DNA of 64,000 nucleotides from Congeria kusceri. Taxonomy: Eukaryota; Mollusca; Bivalvia; Myida; Dreissenidae. A program made the position numbers and the translations under genes. Where the stretch lies: assembly GCA_027627225.1 (NCBI GenBank), contig CM051029.1:23207851-23271850 (forward strand), read 5' to 3'. The notes below the pieces were generated by a model. The model had not been told where the DNA came from. It worked only from the letters and a program-made list of their open reading frames with translations, and did no database searches. Every line of letters begins with the position of its first letter. Positions within the stretch are counted from its first letter, which is position 1. Positions 14,656 to 26,800 of the stretch are shown here, piece after piece.

Positions 14656-14782
14656 TTTATTTCATAAAGAATTCACATTATGAAACAATATTTCTTTTTT
14701 ACAATGTGGTCTTAAATAAACAAACACAAGTGAAACCATGCATACCAAAAACATACGCGCAAATTAACAACAATAACTCAAC

Positions 14783-14813
<31 letters not shown>

Positions 14814-17800
14814 TATTATAATTATAATTAATAGTTATAATAGTTATAATAATGGTGATAATAACGATGATGATGATGATGAACATCATAATGGTGATGA
14901 TGACGATGATGATGATGATGATGATTATAATGATGATGATGATGATGACAAACTACAAAATTATTACACTCTTCCAAAAACACAACAGACACTTCACAAA
15001 GCATTGGTAAAGATATATTAAAATCAGCAATACGTTAACATAAATCACTGATGTGTTATTAGGTATTGTTTGCCATCAATTTACCAATGTCTACCGGTGG
15101 TAAAACTGTTCATACAATTAGGTGTGGCTGAGAAATCGTGCAGGTAGTTCGTACCCCGCATATGTATTCGTATATTCACGAAGGCAGCTTTGTCGCTGTG
15201 AACACACCGGTCTGACTGTCCGACGAGTGACGTCATCCTCTGTGTATAGAAGGCAGCTCTGTTGCAGGTATCGGTTTCCTGTTCGATGCCGAGACGGCCC
15301 ACCACGAGCGGGCTATATCGCTTGACGGCCGCAACATGCGCTCCGACATCGAAACGTTACGGCGGGTGGCCGGGCTGCGGCTACGTCGCGACCGCGGAAT
15401 AGCCAGGGACAGTAAGTCAGCGTGGACTAGCGGTTCAAACCCTAAAACGTTAGAAAGAAACACAATTTAATAACTCCAACTATTCAAACATACGCAATTG
15501 AGTTAAGATATTCGGAACATTAACTAAAAATACTATAACAGTAATATAATAAAATATAACAAAATCAAGGCATCGCTACAGAAGCACTGTATTGAATACT
15601 GCAATAAATAAAACAATATGCTATTACAAAAATAGTCACGCCCTACCAGTTATGCATGGGTTTCATTTGTTCTGAAATACATGCAATGCATGTTGGATAT
15701 AATAAACGTCTGAAATACAGAAATAAATAAAAAGAAAAGTTTCACAAACCTTATTGGGTGAAGATTTAGTTTTCCAGCAAGTAGTTCTTATAACAACACT
15801 AATTTTGAAAGGCTATAAGGAAGATTTATGTTATATTGTTTCAGATTAGTATGCTTAAATCCTTGAACCCGTTAGGTATTTTGGAATCACTTTAGTTTTG
15901 CTGATCAATACAACGCATATAACAAGGAATATAAAGCATGAACTTTGTACATCGCTGAACGCAGATCCTATAATAAGTTCATGACTGTTACTCATGATGA
16001 CGTGCAGTGAAGAAGGTACGCATGTTTACGGTGTTACTGACTGTTTCCTGGTTTCCTGCAGAACGCCGCCTGTTTCCATGGGAACTGGAGTCTGCCAAGA
16101 AGCTGAAGCAGCACGAGCGGGACATGGATGACGAGGCCCGGGCCAGCATGATCCAGAAGTCGGTCAAGGTCGGTCAGGAAACACGCGTGCTTAGAAAGTC
16201 GGAAAGTATATTACATTAATTGAAGAAAGTAGTCTTGTTCGTCATATTTCTGTGACTTATACGTAGGCCTATGCATAAACAGGAAGTAATATAAAGATCT
16301 CATGTTCTGTGTGTGTCGTTGCTTTGGTAACATTTCGTTGTCAATACGTTTTATAAGCACAACAGTTACCGATGTCATTATAATAATTATAATCATCACT
16401 TTTTTTTTTATAGAATCATGATAAACATGGTTTCCTATTTCAAGATGGATTCACGTTTCTCGAAGAACAAAACTCAGGATATCGACGAACTGGATCGCGA
16501 GAGGTTTGGCGACCGAAGCCGAGCGAACACAGACCCCGAGCACTTCACCGAGCACGAAGGTGACCTTGTAACCCACCCACCCACCCTATAAAAATGTATG
16601 ATATAGAGGAGTATGATATAGAGGAGTGTGATATAGAGGAGAGGTGTGCGATATAAAAGAGAAGTGTGTGATATAGAGGAGAGGTGTGTGATATAGAGGA
16701 GAGGTGTGAGATAAAGCGGAGAGGCGTGTGATATAGAGGAGGGGTGTGTGATATAGAAGAGAGGCGTGTGATATAGCGGAGGGGTGTGTGTTCTATAGAG
16801 GAGAGGTGTGTGATATAGCGGAGGGGTGTGTGATAATAGAGGAGGGTCGTGTGGTATAAAAGAGAGGAGTGTGATATAAAGGCGAGGTGTTCGATATAGA
16901 GGAGACGTGTGTGACATAGTGGAGAGGTATATGGTATAGAAGAGATGTGTGTGATATAGAGGAGAGGTTCGTGATACTGAGGAGGAGTGTGTGATATAGA
17001 GGAGAGGTGTGTGATATAGAAGAGAGGTGTGTGATATAGCGGAGGGGTGTGTGTGCTATAGAGGAAAGGTGTGTGATATAGAGGAGAGGTGTGTGATATA
17101 GAGGAGAGGTGTGTGATATAGAGGAGAGGTGTGTGATATAGAGGAGGGGTGTGTGGTATAAAAGAGAAGTGAGTGATATAGAGGCGAGGTGTTCGATATA
17201 GAGGAGACGTGTGTGACATAGAGGAGAGGTATAAGGTATAGAAGAGATGTGTGTGATATAGAGGAGAGGTTCGTGATACTGAGGAGGAGTGTGTGATATA
17301 GAGAAGGTTTGTGTGATATAGAAGAGAGGTGTGTGATATAGCGGAGGGGTGTGGTATAGCGAAAAGGCGTTCGATATAGAGAGAGGCGTGTGGTATAGCG
17401 GAGGGGCGTGTGATATAACCGATAGGTGTGTGATATTACGGAGAGGTATGTGATATAGATGAGGGGTGTGTGATATAGCGGTGAGGTGTGTGATATAGAG
17501 GGGAGGTGTGTGATAAAGCGGAGAGGCGTGTGATATAGCGGAGATGTGTGTGATATAACCGAGACGTGTGTGATCTAGAAGAGAAGTGTGTGATTTGGAG
17601 GGAGGTGTGTGATATAGAGGAGAAGTGTGTGATTAAGCGGAGAGGTGTGTGATATAGAGCAGAGGTGTGTGATATAGCGGAGAGGTGTACGATATAGAGG
17701 AGAGGTGTGTCATATAGAGGAGATGTTTGTGATATAGAGGAGAGGTGTGTGGTATAGCGAAGAGTTGTGTGATATAGAGGAGAGGTAAGTGATATAGCGG

Positions 17801-20800
17801 AGAGGTGTGTGACATAGATGAGAAGTATGTGATATAGCGGAGAGGTGTGTGATATAGAGCAGAGGTGTGTGATATAGCGGACAGGTGTACGATATAGCGG
17901 AGAGGTGTGTGACATAGATGAGAAGTGTGTTATATAGCGGAGAGGTGTGTTATATAGAGGAGAGGTGTGTGATATAGCGGAGATGTGTGTGATACAGAGC
18001 AGAGGTGTGTGATATAGCGGAGATGTGTGTGATATAGAGGAGAGGTGTGTGATATAGAGGAGACGTGTGTGATATAGAGGAGAAGTGTGTGATATAGCGG
18101 AGAGATGTGTGATATAGAGCAGAGGTGTGTGATATAGCGGAGAGGTGTACGATATAGAGGAGAGGTGTGTGATATAGATGAGAGGTGTGTGATATAGAGG
18201 AGAGGTGTGTGGTTTAGCCGAGAAATGTGTGCGGTGAAGTGGAGGGTTTGACCTTGTCACGTGTTCTATATCAGATGACCCGAGGACGAGCCTGTCGCGG
18301 CCAACCCTGATGCCGGAGAAGTCTATCTGGTCCAAGAAGCTGAAGAAGTACTCCGGGGTCATTGGCACCAAGTTCCTGCGCGGTCCAGGAAAGTAAGTCC
18401 TTTGATAGTACCCTACTACAAAGTCTCCAGCCTATGAGAGCCTCCAACTGTGAACATGTTTTCTGTATCTTGTACACGATGCTGCTATGCCCGTGCCATC
18501 TCTAAAATCAGTGTACAACGATCCATTCTTTTTCTGTTTTGTCTATTTGTATATGTGTATTCGGAGGTACCAAACCCAATGTACTTGAAGAAAATATTTC
18601 CCCCACATTAAATTTGAAATATTTTTTAATTCAACAAGTTCACTGGCATACAATTATTAAGCGTATACAATGTACACGTGTACGATGTTTTGAGCAGACA
18701 TCTTGTATAAAGTACAGAAACACAAGTGAGTGATAGTTAATATTCTAATATCCGTATTATAAGATGAGTTGACGGTATCAGTGGAAGAATGGTTTGCGTT
18801 TTATGTTATGCTGTTTCACACGAGTTCGTGTTATGTTATCGTTTGGGCATGCTTGTATACCACTACCTGATGTACTTAACCGCGCTTACGAGTGTCCCGT
18901 TTGCTAGGTTTTACTGGGAGGTGCAGGTGTTCTACCGTATCCACGTGACGCTGCTGAGGAACGCGCTGCTGTTCGAGATCGGCATCTCGCGCCTGGACGC
19001 CGTGCACAGCAGCTTCTACGTGGGAAGCCAGACGTACGCCTGGTCCTTTTCCGCCGAGCGCTGCAACGACCACAAACAGGTCTGCTTACAGTACCGTGAT
19101 GAGTACACAAATATGTATACTTACAGAACCGTGAATAGTACACAAATATGTCTACTTACAGTACCGTGATTAGTACACAACAGGTCTGCTTACAGTACCG
19201 TGATTAATAAACGAACAGATCTGCTTACAGTACCGTGATTAATACACGAACAGATCTGCTTACAGTACCGTGATTAATACAGGAACAGATCTGCTTACAG
19301 TACCGTGATTAATGCACGAACAGATCTGCTTACAGTACCGTGATTAGTACACAAATACGTCTACTTACTGACGAAGTACGTAAATCCGGACACTTTTGAT
19401 AGTTTTTGGACGAGTTCTCTCGATAATTGCATCAAACAAAAATAAAAAGTTAAACAAAATAAGTAGGGTTTAATCTTAAGCTTTGGTCAAAATATTAGTG
19501 AAAAATGCTATCTAATATAGTAACTGAATTAAGTGTTTAAAAAAAGGCCTGTAAGATGTTTTGAAATACGGATGGAGAGTACCTAAATCCGGACACTTTA
19601 AAAAATATATTTAATTTAACAAAATAAATACAAACAAAAAATGTGGAAATTCCACGAAAACCAAATTTTTCGAACGAAATGCATTAGTCAGCACAAAAAC
19701 ACAATTTTTAGTAACGGTGACCTTGACCTTCACCCCATCAATACCATATGAAATCCCAAGTTGATGTCTAGATATAAGGTATGCACATATGAAGTTTCAT
19801 TAAAATATCTCAATGTATTCTCAAGCTATTGAGCGGAAAATGATTGTCTATTTTTAGTAATGGTGACCTTGACCCCCACCCACCCCATATGAAATCCCAG
19901 CGAGGTCTCAAAATAAGATATCTATGTATTAAGTTTCATTAAAATATCTCAACGCGTTCTCAAGTTATTGAGCGGAAACCGTTTTTGTATTTTTAGTAAC
20001 AGTGACCTTGACCTTGACCCCACCTACCCCATATGCAATCCCAAGCGAGGTCTCGATATAAGGTATCTATGTGTGAAGTTTTATTACAATAGCTCAATCC
20101 GTTCTCGAGTTAGAGAGCGGAAACGAAAAGTTGACGCCGCAACACCGCCCGCCTAACGACATAGCTAATAACCGAAATTGTTCTTCGATAAATTTAGTGA
20201 ATAAACATTAAACTACACTTTGTTCGTCAGATTCTTGTTGTGCTTTCTTTCTTTACCCTTTTCTGGTGTTTACTTTTATAATTTTGTCTGAAAAGCTTTA
20301 TTTATTGGAGATAATGTTTTGATTTTAGTCCCCCACGTGCAAATGTTTATACATTTTAAAGTAAGATAAAACGAATAGTAAGTAAATGAAATAATACCCA
20401 ATCGATTCTGTTGAAACTGGACATACGATGCTGAGACATGCGTATGCATCAATCAATACCATAGAATTATTGGTATCGATCATACAAACACATTTTGTCG
20501 GCGTAGCTGTCTAAGATCACTTTGACCTATTGAATGCCAATAGAATTGGACAAATTTTCTAATTTTAGGGAATGCAAACTCACAACAATGGTTTAATGTA
20601 TACCAACAACTGCTGCATACTGTGGGGATTAAAATGCTCTATAAATAACAATTGATTCTAGCGAGTTCAACACACTCAAGATCATTCTAAAAATAGCGCG
20701 CGCGTAGCTGCCGGTGTATAGCTGTTAGACTATACATACATCAATTAGCGTCCAGAGAATCAAAAGAGCGAATATTACAATAAATGGGGAATTTATGTTT

Positions 20801-23800
20801 ATTCGGCGTAGCTGTCTAATATCACTTTTGACCTAGATTTCTTGCAATAATTTTATGCAGCGGAAAAACTGAATGCCAATAGATTTGGGCAAATTTTCTA
20901 ATTTTAGGGAATGCAAACTTACAACAATGGTTTGATGTCTACCAATAACTGTTGCATATTTTGGGGGATTAAAATTTACATAATTGTTTGAATTTACGGT
21001 TAAAATAAAGTAATAAACATATCTTCGACATTCACTCTAGAACTGAACATAGTTAAGACCAATTTTACTCATTGTATGTCATGAACAGAATGTAATATAC
21101 ATTCACATAATGAAATAATTATTTTGTTTAGACTACATCAGCAGCACGCTCTATAAATAGCAATTACAATGATCCCATTGGTTGACCGATATCTGAGAAC
21201 TATTGCGCTCTGAAACGTGTTGGAGCCATACGTAGATATTCGGCGAAGATCGGTATGAATGGTCTATTCTAGCGTATTACCACACTCCAGATAAAGGGTG
21301 CATCATTCTAAAAATAGTGCGCGGTATAGGTATGCTAATTTAACAGGGAATTTCAATAAATGAGGAATTTATATTTATAAACTTACTGTGAATGTTAATT
21401 TATATTTAAATTGCGGTTGCGTTTTATTAAGAATTATTTATAATTGCACCATTCTATCAACTTTTCCAGTAGATGGTATTCAATCTCTAAAAATATTTAA
21501 CATATTTCTATAAGTAAAATACGGTGGCATAGATGTGACATGTTCATGTTTTTATTTATGTCGTTCCCACGACATATTTAGTCGGGGGAACGAGATCTTA
21601 TCTCGTGGGAACGAGATCTTATCTCGTGGGAACGACAAAATTATGTCGTTCCCACGACATATTAAGTCGTGGGAACGAGATAATTAACTCGTGGTAACGA
21701 CATATTAAGTCGTGGGAACGCGATCTTTTCTCGTGGGAACGACATAAATAACTTATGGGAACGACATATTAATTCGTGGGAACGAGATAATTAACTCTTG
21801 GTAACGACACAATTAACCAATCAGAATACACGTTGTTTAAAAGAATGTTTCTAAATGGCTGATACGCTTACATAATATCGTATTTCAATGCTGGATTAAG
21901 ATATAAAGAAATTGTTGTTCTTCTTGAGAGCAACATGGAATTTGATTGGCTCATTAAGTCGTTCCCTCGACAAAAATATCTCGTTCCCACGACATAATTA
22001 TGTCGCTCCCACGAGATAAGATCTCGTTCCCACGACTTAATATGTCGTGTGACCGACAGAAATAAAATCATGCACATGTCACATCTATGCCACCGTAGTA
22101 AAATGTGGTAAAAGAAGATAAGATCTCGTTCCCACGACTTAATATGTCGTGGGACCGACAGAAATAAAATCATGCACATGTCACATCTATGCCACCGTAG
22201 TAAAATGTGGTAAAAGAAGTCTTGTAATACGTCGAAATGTTGTTCAAGTCATTTGCGTAGCATGAATACACTATTTGCAAAACTAATGATGCGTATAGTA
22301 TATTATTTAACATAACTATGTCTGATATATAATAATTTTCATTCATTCCCGCAATTATTTTCTGGCAATGCTTTTTTGTTAAATTTGTCTGACCAATTCA
22401 TGTAACAATTATAGTAACATAAATTACTAGCATTTAGGTTATTCATTTATCACCAGTGAAAACATGGAAGGTATGGTCAATTTATTCACGGTACACATAT
22501 TAATAATGTTTGAGTTTATATCAAATTAATGTTTGGGTCCGATCAGTTTTCTTATAGTGTCCGAGAAATCCACAGTCCGAGAAATCTACTCAGTGGGGAC
22601 CAAAAAAGCTGGGGTCCGAGAAGACACGTAACCGATCATCATGGCCCTCTTGTATTATGTTTCGGGTAAAAAATGACATCTCAATATTAACTTTAACGCC
22701 GATTGTCTTTTTTAAAGACATTTTTTGTTAACTCTCAGAAAAGTACAAACGGATTTGAAAGAGAATTGTTATACTCTTTAACATGCAACCATTAATTTTA
22801 TTTTATCTTAAAATTTCGGCGGGGGAATTTGTACTTTACGCTCTATGTAGGATAAGTGGGGCTACATTTACATCCAACAAAACATTTACAATATGTGCAA
22901 AAATAGAGAATTATACCATATTTCAGAGAGTTTTCTTTGTTTTTCTGTTTTCGATAACTGTGATATCACTGATGGGCGGAGTATAACCGTGCGCATAACT
23001 TATAACTAAATCGCAATATACCGCACGCTAAATAAGGTATTAAACAATTGTAGCATACTATTACATAAATATGTTAATTATTAAGCCTCGTCTTGCGGGC
23101 TCGTTAAATAACTAACATATTTCGGTAAAAGTATGCTACAACTATTACTGATTATAATAAGCCTTTACATCATCTGAGTATAAACATGTAACAGGTACGA
23201 ATTCCAAATATTTTAACGGTATTTTTTCTGCGACATTTCTTCGCTGTTAACTAAAGGGCTGATCTAAATATCGATACGAAATATCTCTCATGTGCGGATA
23301 TCGCTGTATTGGAGTTTGACGTTATGTTGGCAAACATGAGAAAATTGTGCGTAAATTTACACCCGATTCGATTTTATCTGCGTATTTTTACGCCCAAACC
23401 TTTATTTCTATGCGTATCTTTCGATTTTCTGTGCGTAATTTACGCGTGTTCGCGCCTTATCTGGGCCTCTGAATTCAGTTATCCTTAAATTAATGTGTAA
23501 ACTGTATTTATCGGGAGTTAAATTGTGCTCTTTCGTTTAAAAAATCTGTGACAATAAATCAGTGCATCCATAATCAGGGTTCGACCTTAACGCGTGTCAG
23601 TCGGTCCGTGACCTGTGATTTTAAGCTCGGACCGGTTGTCTTCGAAGGACGACCTGTCCGGTGACCAGTTGTTTTTGGACTGGTTCCAACTGTGTAATTC
23701 GTGAATCATCATTTGTGATAAAGAATAAAGGGAATACAGGGAACCTTCCAAGATGATATTGGTTACGCATGCGCAAATAAATTCCTTCTTTGTTACATAT

Positions 23801-26800
23801 AAAATATTCAAAGTTTGATCTCAATTTTCACCATGACCAAGCTATTTTCCAATATATCACCATACATTGTTGGAAAGATAAGGCCATAACCTTTTGAAAA
23901 AACAGCATGATAAAAAAATCTATGCTTTGTTACTCAAAACATTTACCTTAGAAACAACACACCGGTTTTGACGGGCATGGAGGCTGCCATTTTGCGCATG
24001 AATACATGGGCCAAAAGTTATGAAGCTGGGAACCACTAGACAAAGAAGTGCACACAAACAGCCTTTTTTTCTTATTGCTTACATATATACCTTTAAAATG
24101 ATACCAAAACATATCATTTAAACTGTATTTTACAAATTCTATGCATCCTGCACTCAACCATATGTGCTTATTATCTAACTGACAGCTATGAGGATGTGAC
24201 TTCTGTGTTGGGGTAATTGGACCTATTGTTTATTGACATTGTACCACAAGCTTCCGTGTATAAATCGCACCTTTCCCGATTCTTTAACTTTCCAACCATT
24301 ATGTTATAACAGCGTGTTATACGTTGTAAAATCAACTTAACACCATTTCAACTTAAGAAATTATATCTGACGGGTATTGTAGTCGCTTTTTAGAGTAGCA
24401 AGTTTCATTTATAATACGTAACTAAAGTCATTTAAAAACCTTTTATTATTTTAATACAAATCTAATCAAACAACAGATATTGTATGAAATAATGAGTTAA
24501 TAAATAGCTTCTATTCAAGTAATAACGTGCAACAGTAGCGGGATCAATTAAATTTGTTCATATGTATGTTTCTTTAGCCAAAAAAACAAAATTACGAAGT
24601 TTGGCCAAATCCTTTGTACATGGATATCGTTAATATTCCTCCTGGATCAATAACAGTTAAACAACGTATTCTCTTTTCAACAGCTATAATTTATTTTTGT
24701 TTTTAAAACAGACAGTTTTAAATTGTATCCCTATTAAAACACAGTCGAAGTAAACAAAATTCAAGTCTAGGTTTCAACATTGTGGGAATTATTGCAAAAC
24801 GTTATGGAACGGATAGCCCAATCAAATAAGTTATTTGAAATAACGATACATAATTATCTTTTTAATTGCTCTAATTGTATTTAAATTGCTCAACACACAA
24901 AAACGCATGTATGTCAAATTTGTGGCGTGTTCAAGAAGTTTATATCTCATCTTTATTTAAGCAATAATGTTCATACAACATTTTGAGCCATTTTAGAGTA
25001 TACATGTAAAATGAATAATAGATGAATAATAGATTTTCATGTGTGCTCAATATACTTTCCGACTTCAATTCTGTTTTGTTTTTAAATATTGTATGAACTA
25101 CGCAGTTCGGTGCGTCCGATTATCGGACCAGTTCATACAGTATCGGACCAGTAGGCTTTGAAGGTTACCGGTCCTGTGGACCACCACTTACTAAAAGTTA
25201 AGGTCGAACCCTGCCTAAGGTTCGTGTTATTTATTTTATCACTTAATAGCGTTTGCGAATTTAACTAGTTAACATTTGCGTTGTAAGATTATTATCATGA
25301 TAATTTTCGTGATAGTTAGATAATGCGGAAGACCTCGCGCCTAAAATTCAGTGGTATCACGAATATTAACTAGTTAGGATTTGCGTCGTAAGATAATTAT
25401 CACGATACTATTCTTGTAAAGATAACGCGGAAGACCTCGCGCACAAATTAAGTGGTATCACGAATATTAACTAGTTAAGATTTTCGTTGTCGGATAATTA
25501 TCATGATAATATTCGTGTAAGTAAGATAATGCGGAAGACCTCGCGTAAAAATTAAGTGGTATCACGAATATTAACTAGTTGATATTTGCGTTGTAAGATA
25601 ATTATAATGATAAAGTTCGTGTTAGTAAGATAATTCGGAAGACCTCGCGCACAAATTACGTGGTATCACGAATATTAACTAGCTAAGATTTGCGTTGTCA
25701 GATAATTATCATGATACTATTCGTGTTAGTAAGATAATGCGGAAGACCTCGCGCACAAATTAAGTGGTATCACGAATATTAACAAGTTGAGATATGCGTT
25801 GTAAGATAGTTATCATGATATTATTCGTGTTATTAAGATAATTCGGAAGACCTCGAGCACAAATTAAGTGGTATCACGAATATTATCTAGTTAAAATTTG
25901 CGTAGTCGGATAATTATCATGGTAATATTCGTGTTAGTGAGGAAATGCGGAAGACCTCGCGCACAAATTAAGTGGTATCTTGAATATTAACTAGTTAAGA
26001 TTCGCGTTGTAAGATAATTATCATGAAAATATTCTTGTTAGTAAGATAATTCGGAAGACCTCGCAACTCCAAGAAAATGTATCGAATGTCGGTTCTGGGC
26101 ACTTTTAGACCATTTAGTATAATAATAAAATATTTTGCAGAAAAATAATCGCAAACGCTATCTTAAGATCCAGATAAATATCATAATAAATATGCGGTAA
26201 CACGAATCTGTTCGCAAAAGCTTAGTAGTTAACACGAATGTGTTCGCGAACCTTAAGTAGTTATCGTATGGCAGTTCTATGCCACCATACATTCTGACAT
26301 AATAATGGTATCTACTATTTCTAAATATCTCATTTTCTCGTCTTTTAAATTGAAATATTATATATGACTGAAGTTGTAAGATGTTTGAATATAATATACG
26401 CATCGACCAAGGCGTAAAAGTGATACGTTCTATTATACAGTTTCACATAAATGATATCATGCTGACGAATACTAAGCGCCTGCCATTGTAAACAGTTTGC
26501 TCTACTCCATAGGATATACAGACAGACTGTGCCGTCATTTTTGTGTAATGACCCATTCTCATTATTGCTGTGAAAGAAAATGCCCTCTCATTTATCATTA
26601 CTATTCAATCAAGTGTCATAAATTTATTAATTCTATCCGGCTATTTACTATTACGCACGTGTATTTATATACTCTACGCAAGATGTGACATAGCTGTCTA
26701 AGATCACTTTTGACCTAGATTTCTTGCGATAACTATGCAGCGGGAAAATTGAATGCCAATAGAATTGGGCAAATTTTCTAATTTTAGGGAATGCAAACTT

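Noticed and set aside
16414..16444. Earlier acceptor for TRIM exon 10 after a long T tract (ends at 16,413)
   Set aside because: It has a better pyrimidine tract but would need two more bases from exon 9, whose best donor is phase 0. The acceptor at 16,444 keeps the frame.
16474..18371. Several long minus-strand ORFs (HTSPLYHTPLLYI-type peptides)
   Set aside because: They translate the 20-bp minisatellite of intron 10. They overlap real plus-strand exons 10 and 11 and have no splice or start context.
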